64,000 nt of DNA. It comes from Methylosinus sp. Sm6 (GTDB taxonomy: Bacteria; Pseudomonadota; Alphaproteobacteria; Rhizobiales; Beijerinckiaceae). The translations under genes were made by a program, and so were the position numbers. The notes beneath the pieces are model-generated. The model was not told the DNA's origin and made no database searches. It was given only the letters and a program-made list of their open reading frames with translations. The DNA lies in the NCBI RefSeq assembly GCF_019802345.1, contig NZ_JAINDZ010000003.1:124001-188000 (forward strand). The letters are read 5' to 3'. Shown piece after piece: positions 32,927-41,873 of this stretch; position 1 is the stretch's first letter; each line of letters starts with the position of its first letter.

Positions 32927-34699
32927 TCACGCCCCCTTGTCCTCGCGCAGCACCTTGCCGTCGCCGCGCAGCAGGCGCCTGACGAAGGCGACGCTCTCCG
33001 GCGTCTCTTGCGACCACAGGCGCGCGGAGAGGACGCCGGCGAGGAAGCCCGAGAGCGCGCCGGCGAAGCCCGCCCAGGCCAGCGCGCCGACGGCCGTCGG
33101 ACCGGGGTCGACGAACAAGATCCCCGCCATCGTCGCGACGCCGATCAATTGCGCCGCCATCGCATCCTTCTCCTGCGCCCGCGTGACGAAGACGAGGCCG
33201 AGAATCGGAACGAGGCCGGCGGCCGAGACCGCGAGCGCGAGGCCGACGAGCGTGCGCGCGTCGATGGCGTTGGCGGCGCTGGTCGCCGAGCCGAGCGCGG
33301 TGACGCCCACCAGCGCGACCCTGGTGATGGCGAGGCGCCGGCTGGTCAGCGCCGATTCGGAGCGCAGCCGGTAGAGCGCGTCATGGCCGACGGCGGCGGC
33401 GCAGGCGTGCAGGCTCGCCGCGGCGAGCACCAGCCCGACGGCGATCAGCCCCGAGGCGATGAGGCCGGTGAAAGCGGCCCCGAGCCTGGCGAGCTGCGGG
33501 AGCCCGCCGATCAGATATTCGGCGCGAACGGAGAGGTCCTGCGGGCGCAGCGGCGCGCCGGGCGCGAGATCGCGGGCGAGACAGGCCGCGCGCGCGGAGG
33601 CGGGCCGATCCGCACGCGCGCCGCAAATCTGCAAGAGGCCGCGCCCGCTCGCCTGATAGATCGCATCCGGCAGACGTTCGGGCGTCCGGCCGATGGCGGC
33701 GCGCGACAGGGCCAGCGCAGACGCGGCGATCGTCGCGGCCACCAGGGCGGCGGCGACGAGCGTCCAAACCAGAGCGGCGAAGCCCGCCCGCCGCGCCGCC
33801 GGGACGTCGCGTGTGGCCACGGAGGGCGTGAGCGCCGGCGCCAGGGTGGCGACGCCGAGCGCGATCCCGAGCGCGGTCGCATAATCGGCGGCCGAGCCCG
33901 CTCCGGCGAGCCCCCATTTCTCGATCAGCGCGGTCGCCTCGCGCCAGAGCGCCTCGTCGCCGAGGATCGGCAGAGCGACCGCGACATCCTGCGCGACCAG
34001 CGCCGCCTGCGGCAGCGCGAAGCCGGCGAGCATCACGCCGGCGGCCGCGCAGGCGCTCCACACCACGCCCCCGACCCCGCCGGGTCCGGCGATCAGCAAA
34101 ATGGCGGCGCCGATGAGAAAGGCCGCGAAAGGCCGCCCGGAGCCGGTGAAGCCGACCAGCGCGTCGACCGCCGTCTGATAGCCGGCGAGCGCAACAATGG
34201 CCGACGACACCGCGGCGACCGCGATCATACCGAGCCGCGGCTCGACGCTGGCGAAGCGCGCGGCGAGCAGCTCCGTCAGCGAGAAGGCCCCCGTCTTGCG
34301 CAGCAGCGGACCGACCGACGCCGCAATCGCCGTCAGGCCGAGCAGAAAGCCGGCGAGAACGGCGCCGGGCGAGGAGTGTCCGGAAAGACGCGCGGCGAAG
34401 GGCGCCGCGAGGCCCATCATGATCGCCGTGGTCGCCAGCCCGGCATAGGACGCCGGGGCGGCGCGCGAGGCGGCGTAATAAAATGAGACGCGCATCGAAT
34501 GCAGGAGGAAGCCCAGTCCCGCCAGCGCGACGACGGTGAAATAAGGCGAGAGCAGCGCGACGAGACGTTCCGGCGCGCCGACGCGGTCGAGCAGAGCGAC
34601 GAGCCCATAGGCCGAGGCGAAGGTGGCCACGGCGAAAGCGATGCGGGCGTCGAGCCGCGCCCGCTCCTCGAAACTCTCCTCGGCGCCCGTCTGTCGCAT
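32927..34699 (-). CDS. Sodium:solute symporter family protein
   Basis: A 590-residue inner-membrane transporter with about thirteen hydrophobic helices. ATG 34699 (MRQTGAEESFEERARLDARI) is chosen because it has AGGAG 8 bases upstream. The start and the helix F-Y-Y-A-A-S-R-A-A-P-A-S-Y-A-G-L-A resemble the acetate/monocarboxylate branch of the SSS family, as does the segment F-S-L-T-E-L-L-A-A-R-F. A large loop of about 60 residues rich in cysteine and arginine (I-C-G-A-R-A-D-R-P) interrupts the middle. The substrate may be a short-chain organic acid (inference). The last codons are duplicated at 31551-31668. Confidence 0.82.
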   Translation of the reverse strand: MRQTGAEESFEERARLDARIAFAVATFASAYGLVALLDRVGAPERLVALLSPYFTVVALAGLGFLLHSMRVSFYYAASRAAPASYAGLATTAIMMGLAAPFAARLSGHSSPGAVLAGFLLGLTAIAASVGPLLRKTGAFSLTELLAARFASVEPRLGMIAVAAVSSAIVALAGYQTAVDALVGFTGSGRPFAAFLIGAAILLIAGPGGVGGVVWSACAAAGVMLAGFALPQAALVAQDVAVALPILGDEALWREATALIEKWGLAGAGSAADYATALGIALGVATLAPALTPSVATRDVPAARRAGFAALVWTLVAAALVAATIAASALALSRAAIGRTPERLPDAIYQASGRGLLQICGARADRPASARAACLARDLAPGAPLRPQDLSVRAEYLIGGLPQLARLGAAFTGLIASGLIAVGLVLAAASLHACAAAVGHDALYRLRSESALTSRRLAITRVALVGVTALGSATSAANAIDARTLVGLALAVSAAGLVPILGLVFVTRAQEKDAMAAQLIGVATMAGILFVDPGPTAVGALAWAGFAGALSGFLAGVLSARLWSQETPESVAFVRRLLRGDGKVLREDKGA

Positions 34700-34878
34700 G
34701 AGCCGCTCTCCTCGCATGAGGAGCCTAGCGGAGCATCCCCGCAAAAACCAGCAGTCCCGCACCACGACTCTGATCGCTTCGCCGCGCCGCTCCTTCCGAC
34801 GAGCACGGGAGCGAGCCTTCTCGGCGCCGCGCGGCGGTGATAGGGTCCGCCCTCCCCGGCCCATCCCGAAAGCTCCGC

Positions 34879-37863
34879 ATGTCCCTCACTCACCAGCCGA
34901 TCGGCCCCGGCAGCCACATTTTTCTCGTCGACGGCTCGTCCTTCGTCTTTCGCGCCTATTTCCAATCGATCCGCCAGGACGCCAAATATAACTATCGCGC
35001 CGACCGGCTGCCGACCGGCGCGGTGCGGCTGTTCTGCGCCAAGCTGTTCCAATTCATCCGCGAAGGCGCGGCCGGCGTCATGCCGACGCATCTCGCCATC
35101 ATTTTCGACAAGTCGGAGAACTCCTTCCGCAAGGAGATCTATCCCGACTACAAGGCGCATCGCCAGGAGCCGCCGGCCGATCTCGTCCCGCAGTTTCCTT
35201 TGATGCGCGCCGCCGTGCGCGCCTTCGGCCTCCTGCCCATCGAGCAGGATGTCTATGAGGCCGACGATCTCATCGCGACCTATGCGAGAGAGGCGCGCGC
35301 GCGCGGCGCCGATGTGCTGATCGTCTCCGCCGACAAGGATCTGATGCAGCTCATCGACGACAAAGTGTCGATGTATGATCCGGCGTCGGGAACGCGCGAG
35401 GAGCGGCGCATCGGCTACGCCGAAGTCATCGACTATTTCGGCGTGCCGCCGGACAAGGTCGTCGACGTGCAGTCGCTCGCCGGGGATTCCACCGACAATG
35501 TGCCGGGCGCGAAAGGCATCGGCGTCAAGACCGCCGCGCAGCTCATCAATGAATATGGCGATCTCGACACGCTGCTCGCCCGCGCCGGCGAGATCAAGCA
35601 GCCCAAGCGCCGCGAGGTCCTGACCGATCCGGTGAGCGTCGCGCTGATCCGCACCTCGCAAAAGCTGGTCAAGCTCGTCGACGACGCGCCGCTGGAGATT
35701 CCGCTCGACGATCTCGGACTGCATCAGCCGGACGGCAAGACGCTCGTTTCCTTTCTGCAGGCGATGGAGTTCACGCAGCTCACGCGACGCGCGGCGGAGA
35801 CTTATGGCGTCGAGGCGAATGAGATCGAGCCGGACCCGGCTTTCGTCGGCCCCGCCGGCTGGCGCGCGCGCAATGGCGAGGTCGCCGAGGCCCCCGCCCT
35901 GCCCGCGCCGCCCGAGCCCGCGGCCGCGCTGCCGAAGCCGGCGGATGCGGGCGCCTTCACGCCCGCCGCCCTCGCGGAAGCGCGACGCGAAGAGGGCGTC
36001 GCGACCAGGATCGATCGCACGCTCTACGAGACGGTGACGACTCTGGAGCGGCTCGACGCCTGGATCGCGGAGGGCTTCGCCGCCGGCGTCGTGGCGATGG
36101 ACACGGAGACCACCTCGCTCGATCCCATGTCCTGCAATCTCGTCGGCGTCTCTCTCGCCACTGCGCCCGGCCGCGCCTGCTACATACCGCTGCAGCATGT
36201 CGCGGCGGCGGCGCCCGATCTCCTCGGCGACGCCGAGCCGCCGCCCGTGCAAATTCCTTTCGCCGAGGCGCTCGCGCGATTGAAGCCGCTGCTCGAAGCG
36301 CGCAGCGTGCTGAAGATCGCGCACAACATGAAATATGATCTGCTCGTGCTCGGCGGCTGCGGCGTTCATGTCGCGCCGATCGAGGACACGATGCTGATCT
36401 CTTATGCGCTCGACTCCGGGCGCAATAATCACGGCCTCGACGAGCTCGCCAAGAAGCATCTCGGCCATGAATGCATCCCCTTCTCGGCTGTCGCCGGCTC
36501 CGGCCGCACATTCATCGGCTTCGCGCGCGTGCCGCTCGACAAGGCCACGGAATATGCGGCGGAGGACGCCGATGTCGCGCTGCGCCTGTGGCGCGTGCTG
36601 AAGCCGCGCCTTTCCGCCGAGCATATGGCGAGCGTCTATGAGACGCTGGAGCGGCCGATGGTCGGCGTGCTCTCCGCAATGGAGCGGCGCGGCGTCGCCA
36701 TCGATCGCGACATTCTCTCGCGTCTCTCGGGAGAATTCGCGCAGGACATGGCGCGGCTCGAGGCGGAGATCTACGACCTCGCCGGCGAGAGCTTCAATCT
36801 CGGCTCGCCCAAGCAATTGGGCGATATTCTGTTCGGCAGGATGGGCCTGCCCGGCGCGAAGAAGACCGCGACCGGCGCCTGGTCGACGTCGGCGAGCGTG
36901 CTCGAGGATCTCGCCGAAACCGGCAACACATTCGCCGCGCGCATTCTCGATTGGCGCCAGCTCTCCAAGCTCAAATCCACTTACACGGATGCGCTGCCCG
37001 GCTTCGTGAACAAGGCCACCAATCGCGTCCACACCTCCTACTCGCTCGCGGCGACGACGACCGGGCGCCTCTCGTCATCCGAGCCCAATCTGCAGAACAT
37101 TCCCGTGCGCAACGAAGCCGGCCGCAAAATTCGCAAGGCCTTCGTCGCCGAGCCGGGTCATGCGCTGATCTCCGCCGATTATTCGCAGATCGAATTGCGC
37201 CTGCTCGCGCATATCGCCGATATTCCGCAATTGCGGCAGGCCTTCGCCGACGGGATCGACATTCATGCGATGACGGCGAGCGAGATGTTCGGCGTGCCGG
37301 TTCAGGGCATGCCGTCCGATGTGCGCCGCCGCGCCAAGGCGATCAATTTCGGCATCATCTACGGCATTTCCGCCTTCGGCCTCGCCAATCAGCTCGGCAT
37401 TCCTCGCGAGGAGGCGAGCGCCTATATCAAGCGCTATTTCGAGCGCTTCCCCGGCATTCGCGGCTATATGGATCAGACAAAGAAGCTGGTGCGCGAGACG
37501 GGAGTCGTCACCACCATCTTCGGCCGCAAATGCCATTTTCCGGGCATCGCCTCGTCGAACGCTTCCGAGCGCGCCTTCTTCGAGCGCGCGGCGATCAACG
37601 CGCCGATCCAAGGCGCCGCCGCCGACATCATCCGCCGCGCCATGGCGCGCATGGATGCAGCGCTCGCCGCGGCCGGCTGCTCTGCGCGCATGCTGATGCA
37701 GGTGCATGACGAATTGGTGTTCGAGGCGCCGCTCGCCGAGACCGAGGCGACGATCGCCGTGGTGAAGCGCGTGATGGAGGAGGCGCCACATCCCGCGGCG
37801 ACGCTCTCCGTGCCGCTGCAAGTGGAGGCGCGCGCGGCGCAGAATTGGGACGAGGCGCATTGA
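34879..37863 (+). CDS. polA: DNA polymerase I
   Basis: A 994-residue polymerase that fills gaps and removes RNA primers. The 5' nuclease domain covers about residues 1-310 (F-L-V-D-G-S-S-F-V-F-R-A, D-L-M-Q-L). The proofreading domain begins near 400 with A-M-D-T-E-T-T-S-L-D and keeps its exonuclease acidic residues. The polymerase domain has motif A D-Y-S-Q-I-E-L-R near 767, the O-helix R-R-A-K-A-I-N-F-G-I-I-Y-G near 815 and motif C Q-V-H-D-E-L-V-F-E near 943. Start ATG 34879 begins M-S-L-T-H-Q-P; an in-frame ATG at 34837 is less likely. The last 69 bases recur at 38204-38272. Confidence 0.97.
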   Translation: MSLTHQPIGPGSHIFLVDGSSFVFRAYFQSIRQDAKYNYRADRLPTGAVRLFCAKLFQFIREGAAGVMPTHLAIIFDKSENSFRKEIYPDYKAHRQEPPADLVPQFPLMRAAVRAFGLLPIEQDVYEADDLIATYAREARARGADVLIVSADKDLMQLIDDKVSMYDPASGTREERRIGYAEVIDYFGVPPDKVVDVQSLAGDSTDNVPGAKGIGVKTAAQLINEYGDLDTLLARAGEIKQPKRREVLTDPVSVALIRTSQKLVKLVDDAPLEIPLDDLGLHQPDGKTLVSFLQAMEFTQLTRRAAETYGVEANEIEPDPAFVGPAGWRARNGEVAEAPALPAPPEPAAALPKPADAGAFTPAALAEARREEGVATRIDRTLYETVTTLERLDAWIAEGFAAGVVAMDTETTSLDPMSCNLVGVSLATAPGRACYIPLQHVAAAAPDLLGDAEPPPVQIPFAEALARLKPLLEARSVLKIAHNMKYDLLVLGGCGVHVAPIEDTMLISYALDSGRNNHGLDELAKKHLGHECIPFSAVAGSGRTFIGFARVPLDKATEYAAEDADVALRLWRVLKPRLSAEHMASVYETLERPMVGVLSAMERRGVAIDRDILSRLSGEFAQDMARLEAEIYDLAGESFNLGSPKQLGDILFGRMGLPGAKKTATGAWSTSASVLEDLAETGNTFAARILDWRQLSKLKSTYTDALPGFVNKATNRVHTSYSLAATTTGRLSSSEPNLQNIPVRNEAGRKIRKAFVAEPGHALISADYSQIELRLLAHIADIPQLRQAFADGIDIHAMTASEMFGVPVQGMPSDVRRRAKAINFGIIYGISAFGLANQLGIPREEASAYIKRYFERFPGIRGYMDQTKKLVRETGVVTTIFGRKCHFPGIASSNASERAFFERAAINAPIQGAAADIIRRAMARMDAALAAAGCSARMLMQVHDELVFEAPLAETEATIAVVKRVMEEAPHPAATLSVPLQVEARAAQNWDEAH

Positions 37864-37939
37864 ACGCGGCCTCGAGCGTTCAGCGCGCAAATCAGCTTCG
37901 ATTTTCGCCGACCCATCCCGGTTCAGCGCGGGGGCGCAA

Positions 37940-38179
37940 TTGGCAAAAGCGGTCGGATCGGCGCGCCAGAAGGCGCTGATCGATTTTCTCGTCAAACGCA
38001 GGAACGAACTGGGTCTGACGCAGGCGCAGGTCGCGACGCGGCTCGGAGAATACCAGTCCTTCGTCGCCCGGCTGGAAAGCGGCCAGCGGCGCGTCGATGT
38101 GGTGGAGTTTCTGGAGCTTGCGAAGATATTGAAGTTCGATCCCGTTCAGCTCATCGCGAGCCTGAGGGACATGCCGTGA
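37940..38179 (+). CDS. Small XRE-family helix-turn-helix protein
   Basis: A 79-residue DNA-binding protein starting at TTG 37940 with GGGGCG upstream. The whole chain is one XRE/Cro-like domain: I-D-F-L-V-K-R-R-N-E-L-G-L-T-Q-A-Q-V-A, recognition helix Y-Q-S-F-V-A-R-L-E-S-G-Q-R-R, then V-V-E-F-L-E-L-A-K-I-L. Such stand-alone regulators are common in phage, plasmid and restriction systems. It lies 76 bases after polA and is enclosed between the true polA end and a duplicated copy of it, which suggests that it arrived as a small insertion. Confidence 0.85.
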   Translation: MAKAVGSARQKALIDFLVKRRNELGLTQAQVATRLGEYQSFVARLESGQRRVDVVEFLELAKILKFDPVQLIASLRDMP

Positions 38180-38203
38180 AGGCAGAGCTTCTATCGTCTG
38201 ACG

Positions 38204-38272
38204 GCGGCGACGCTCTCCGTTCCGCTGCAAGTGGAGGCGCGCGCGGCGCAGAATTGGGACGAGGCGCATTGA
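38204..38272 (+). repeat. polA: 69-base duplication of the polA 3' end
   Basis: Matches 37795-37863 with a single difference (GTG to GTT in a valine codon) and includes the polA stop codon. The two copies are in direct orientation, 409 bases apart, with the XRE gene between. Either an attachment-site-type duplication left by integration or the remnant of a tandem duplication. Confidence 0.95.
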
Positions 38273-38295
38273 CGGGCGCGCGCGAAGCAACGAAA

Positions 38296-38318
38296 GCGAG
38301 CCTGAGGCTCGCGGTCCA
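38296..38318. repeat. Family B single core
   Basis: GCGAGCCTGAGGCTCGC followed by GGTCCA; the loop is one base shorter than in the other copies. Confidence 0.8.
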
Positions 38319-38351
38319 AGGCTCGAGCTCGTATCGTATACGCAGCCTCGG

Positions 38352-38429
38352 CCGTCATTGCGAGCATAGCGAAGAGCCGTGGGGCGACTCTAAAGATTGC
38401 TTCGTCGCTTTGCTCCTCGCAACGACGGC
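38352..38429. repeat. Family C palindromic repeat
   Basis: Begins CCGTCATTGCGAGC and ends CTCCTCGCAACGACGG, with GATTGCTTCGTCGCTTTGCT in the right arm. The whole element can fold as a long imperfect hairpin. A related copy is at 50457-50537, and a fragment at about 39289-39310. Confidence 0.85.
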
Positions 38430-38451
38430 CCGGATCTCTGCAAATGGACGA

Positions 38452-38979
38452 TCAGAGCCGCTTCAGCCCGTCCTCATAGCTGATGGCTTCATAGCTCGTG
38501 TCATATTTCAGACCTCCGTCGACGATCGTGTCGAGCTTCTCGGCCGTGTCATATTTCTTCATCTTGGTCTTATCGAGATAGAAGAGCTCGATGAGCTCGT
38601 TGTAGACCGAGGTGTCGTCGATCGGCAGGACATAGAAGGGCACGCCGCCGAAGCTGATCTGATAGCGCGAGGCGCGGTCGAGATCGCCGACATAGACGAA
38701 ATATTTCCCCTTCGGCTCGAGACTCGCGCCGAGCGTCTCGACGAGCGAAGGAAGCTGCTTGAAGCTCGCGAGCGATCCGGCGAGGAAGGACAATGCCGGC
38801 TCTCCATCCTGCGCCGCCGCGAAGACCGCCGCGAGGGTGAGAAGCGGGTCGAGCGTGATGGCGATCTCGCCGCGGAAGCCGAAGCGTCCGGCGTGATGCG
38901 TCGTCCCCTTGTGGGCGGGCTTCAGCAGGCGGCCTTCCGCCTCCAGGCGGCCGAAGGCGGTGGACTCTATGGTGGTCAT
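38452..38979 (-). CDS. Hypothetical cytoplasmic protein
   Basis: A 175-residue protein that I do not recognise. ATG 38979 (M-T-T-I-E-S-T-A-F-G-R-L) is the likely start, though an ATG at 39015 is in frame. There is no signal peptide or membrane helix. The middle has a well-ordered alpha/beta look: F-R-G-E-I-A-I-T-L-D-P-L-L, a G-K-Y-F-V-Y-V-G-D-L-D strand, Y-Q-I-S-F-G-G-V-P-F-Y-V-L-P-I-D-D, and an acidic, Tyr-rich C-terminus (Y-D-T-S-Y-E-A-I-S-Y-E-D). Base composition is a little less extreme than in its neighbours. It stands alone between the XRE cassette and the sulfate operon. Confidence 0.7.
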   Translation of the reverse strand: MTTIESTAFGRLEAEGRLLKPAHKGTTHHAGRFGFRGEIAITLDPLLTLAAVFAAAQDGEPALSFLAGSLASFKQLPSLVETLGASLEPKGKYFVYVGDLDRASRYQISFGGVPFYVLPIDDTSVYNELIELFYLDKTKMKKYDTAEKLDTIVDGGLKYDTSYEAISYEDGLKRL

Positions 38980-39015
38980 CTCAGGCTTTCGGTTGTCCGT
39001 CCGTTCCCGAAACAT

Positions 39016-39342
39016 TCGAGACTATGACGGCCGATCTTCATAGGCGCGCGTTCCGGCTCGAACGCTTCCCGACAGAGAACGAACGTCGCCTCAGCCCGAC
39101 GCTGATCGATATGCGAGGAGGGAAAAGCGGCTCGAGCCGCGCGCGAAGGCTATTCTTCAAAGGCATTGTGACGCCGGAGCGGTCTAGACAGCCGTGTCGG
39201 CTTTCGATCCTCAGGCCGGCGCGTCGCGCTCTCCTGTTCGAACAAGCATTTATTGCGCCAGAAATCGCACGCCACTTCAGAAGACGCCGTCATTGCGAGC
39301 GAGGCAATGATGACGCGGGCGCGTCATGCGAGCCTTCTGGCG
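39016..39342. other. Intergenic region with repeat fragment
   Basis: Holds a family C fragment (GCCGTCATTGCGAGCGAGGCAA) at about 39287-39308 and the hairpin at 39310-39327. A plus-strand open frame crossing this region is Arg-rich and enters the antisense of cysN, so it is not called. Confidence 0.4.
39310..39327 (-). terminator. Perfect palindrome after the sulfate operon
   Basis: ATGACGCG-GG-CGCGTCAT, 16 bases past the cysN stop. There is no T-run, so it may stabilise mRNA ends rather than terminate. Confidence 0.4.
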
Positions 39343-40959
39343 TTACAGCCCCGCGTCGTCGGTCGGCTTCATGCCGATGCGAAAGCGTGACCACAGACGC
39401 TCATGCAGATAATAGAGCGCGATCTTGCAGGCGATCTCGGTTCCGGTGATCGCGGCGGAGACGCGCAAATCATCGGTGAAGACGAAGGCGGCGCCGAAGG
39501 TGACGAGGCTGCCGGGCACGCGCCACGACAGAGCCTTGACGAGGCTGCGCAGCGGCGTCGGCCCCGCCTCGCGCGGCGGCGTCGGCACGCCCTCCATCGA
39601 GGCATAGCTCGCCTCGACGCCATTGCGCGGGCTGCGCTCGGTCCAGGTCGATTGCTGCACCATGCCGACCGCGACCGTCTCATTGGTCACGCGATCGATC
39701 AGGATGAACCCGCCCGTCTCGCGATTGTCCGCATAAGGGTCGCAGACGACGGCGGTGTCGAGCCAAAGCTCCGCCTCGCCGATCTCGTTGAAGGCGAGCG
39801 TCGCGCTCGCATCGCTCAGCGGCTCGGCGAGCCCGCTCTCGACGCGTATATGCGAGGAGACCTTCCTCACCGAAGCGGGCGTCGTCTTCGTGCCGAGCTT
39901 CAGGAGATAGCTCTTGTCGACGGCGAGCGGCTCGCGCACCAGCCACAAGAGCTTGGCCGAAAGACGATCGCCGACCTCGGCAGGAGAAACGGGCGAGACC
40001 AGCATGTCGCCGCGCGACACGTCGATCTCCTCCGTCAACGTCAGCGTGACCGATTGGCCGGCGACCGCGTGAGCCAGATCGCCGTCAGAGGTGACGATGC
40101 GCGAAATTCGCGTGTCGCGCCCCGCCGGCAGAATGCGGACGATGTCACCGGGCTTCACATTGCCGCCGGCGATGAAGCCGGAGAAGCCGCGGAAGTCGTG
40201 CGATGGACGGTTCACCCATTGCACGGGGAAGCGGAGGGGCAACACGCGCGCATTATCGTCCAGAGCGACGTTCTCGAGATAGGACAGCAGCGGCGGACCC
40301 GCATACCAGCCCATCTTCTCGCTGGCGTGCACGAGATTGTCGCCGTCCTTCGCGACGAGCGGAATGAGCGCGATGGAGAGGAAGCGCAACGGCGCGGCGA
40401 AGGCGCGGAAGTCGCGCTCGATCGCCGCGAAGACCTCTTGCGAATAATCGACGAGGTCCATCTTATTGACCGCGACGACGACATGGCGCACGCCGAGCAT
40501 CGACACGATCATGCTGTGGCGGCGCGTCTGATCGAGCAGGCCCTTGCGCGCGTCGACCAGCAGCACGGCGAGCTCGGCGGTCGAGGCGCCGGTCGCCATA
40601 TTGCGTGTATATTGCTCATGGCCGGGCGTATCCGCGACGATGAACTTGCGCTTGCCCGTCGCGAAATAGCGATAGGCGACGTCGATGGTGATGCCCTGCT
40701 CGCGCTCGGCGGCGAGGCCGTCGACGAGCAGCGCGAAATCGAGATCGTCGCCCTGCGTGCCGTGCTTCTTGGAATCGCGCTCGAGCGCCGCGATCAGATC
40801 GTCGGGCGCGAGATCGGCGTCATAGAGCAGGCGGCCGATCAAGGTCGACTTGCCGTCGTCGACCGAGCCGCAGGTGATGAAGCGCAGCAGAGGTTTTTCC
40901 GCGGGCGAAGGCCCGCCGGCCGATCGCGGCGGCGTGGACGAAGCGAGGCCGCCGTGCAT
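39343..40959 (-). CDS. cysN: Sulfate adenylyltransferase large subunit fused to DUF2061
   Basis: A 538-residue GTPase that drives APS formation with CysD. G1 is G-S-V-D-D-G-K-S-T (about residue 31), G3 D-T-P-G-H-E-Q-Y and G4 N-K-M-D-L. Residues about 240-440 are the beta-barrel domains. Instead of an APS kinase, the C-terminus (about residues 475-538) carries a DUF2061-like pair of membrane helices (L-V-K-A-L-S-W-R-V-P-G-S-L-V-T-F and T-G-T-E-I-A-C-K-I-A-L-Y-Y-L-H-E-R-L-W). This could tether the enzyme to the membrane. The start overlaps the cysD stop as TGATG. Last gene of the seven-gene operon. Confidence 0.95.
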   Translation of the reverse strand: MHGGLASSTPPRSAGGPSPAEKPLLRFITCGSVDDGKSTLIGRLLYDADLAPDDLIAALERDSKKHGTQGDDLDFALLVDGLAAEREQGITIDVAYRYFATGKRKFIVADTPGHEQYTRNMATGASTAELAVLLVDARKGLLDQTRRHSMIVSMLGVRHVVVAVNKMDLVDYSQEVFAAIERDFRAFAAPLRFLSIALIPLVAKDGDNLVHASEKMGWYAGPPLLSYLENVALDDNARVLPLRFPVQWVNRPSHDFRGFSGFIAGGNVKPGDIVRILPAGRDTRISRIVTSDGDLAHAVAGQSVTLTLTEEIDVSRGDMLVSPVSPAEVGDRLSAKLLWLVREPLAVDKSYLLKLGTKTTPASVRKVSSHIRVESGLAEPLSDASATLAFNEIGEAELWLDTAVVCDPYADNRETGGFILIDRVTNETVAVGMVQQSTWTERSPRNGVEASYASMEGVPTPPREAGPTPLRSLVKALSWRVPGSLVTFGAAFVFTDDLRVSAAITGTEIACKIALYYLHERLWSRFRIGMKPTDDAGL

Positions 40960-41873
40960 CAAAAATACCCCTCCTGCTTCTTCTGCTCCATCGAAGAGGA
41001 GCCGTCGTGATCGATGACGCGCCCCTGTCGCTCGGAGGAGCGGCTCGCGCGCATTTCGGCGATGATCTCGTCGAGCGACGCCGCCGCGCTCTCTATGGCG
41101 CCCGTCAGCGGATAGCAGCCGAGCGTGCGGAAACGCACCATTTTCTGCTGAATCATCTCGCCGTCGCGCAGCTTCAGCCGCTCGTCGTCGACCATGATCA
41201 GCATGCCGTCGCGATCGATGACGGGACGCTCCTTGGCGAAATAGAGCGGCACCACATCTATGCCCTCGCGCGCGATATAGTCCCACACATCGGCCTCGGT
41301 CCAATTGGAGAGAGGAAACACGCGCAGGCTCTCGCCCGGACCCTTGCGGGCGTTGTAGAGCCGCCAGAACTCCGGTCGCTGCGCCTTGGGGTCCCAGCGA
41401 TGCTGGGCATTGCGGAAGGAGAGCACGCGCTCCTTGGCGCGGGATTTTTCTTCGTCGCGGCGCGCGCCGCCGAAGGCCGCGTCGAATTTCCATTTGTCGA
41501 GCGCCTGCTTCAGCGCGTCGGTCTTCATGATCTGCGTATGCAGCTGCGATCCGTGCACCGTCGGATCGATGTTCATCTCGCGCCCTTGCGGGTTCGAATA
41601 GACGAGCAGCTCCATTCCGGTCTCGACCGCGCGACGATCGCGAAACGCGATCATCTCGCGGAACTTCCAGGTCGTGTCGACATGCAGCAGCGGAAACGGC
41701 GGCTTCGACGGATAGAAGGCCTTCATGGCGATGTGCAGCATCACCGCCGAATCCTTGCCGATCGAATAGAGCATCACCGGCCGCTCGCATTCGGCGACGA
41801 CCTCGCGCATGATGTGGATGCTCTCCGCCTCGAGCTTGTCGAGATGGCCGAGCGTCTTCGCCGCGACACTCAT
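40959..41873 (-). CDS. cysD: Sulfate adenylyltransferase small subunit
   Basis: A 304-residue ATP pyrophosphatase-type enzyme that adenylates sulfate to APS. The P-loop-like motif is [11 protein letters not shown] near residue 39; further family blocks are [27 protein letters not shown] and [14 protein letters not shown] 41873 overlaps the cysH stop (ATGA), and its stop overlaps the cysN start, so all three are translationally coupled. Confidence 0.97.
   Translation of the reverse strand: MSVAAKTLGHLDKLEAESIHIMREVVAECERPVMLYSIGKDSAVMLHIAMKAFYPSKPPFPLLHVDTTWKFREMIAFRDRRAVETGMELLVYSNPQGREMNIDPTVHGSQLHTQIMKTDALKQALDKWKFDAAFGGARRDEEKSRAKERVLSFRNAQHRWDPKAQRPEFWRLYNARKGPGESLRVFPLSNWTEADVWDYIAREGIDVVPLYFAKERPVIDRDGMLIMVDDERLKLRDGEMIQQKMVRFRTLGCYPLTGAIESAAASLDEIIAEMRASRSSERQGRVIDHDGSSSMEQKKQEGYF

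Noticed and set aside
32729-34486. A 585-codon plus-strand frame
   Set aside because: After the first 40-60 codons it is the antisense of the symporter gene. Only the signal-peptide part is considered, as a possible remnant.
39024-39449. A 141-codon plus-strand gene in the gap before the sulfate operon
   Set aside because: Arg-rich, runs across a repeat fragment and into the antisense of cysN, with no domain.
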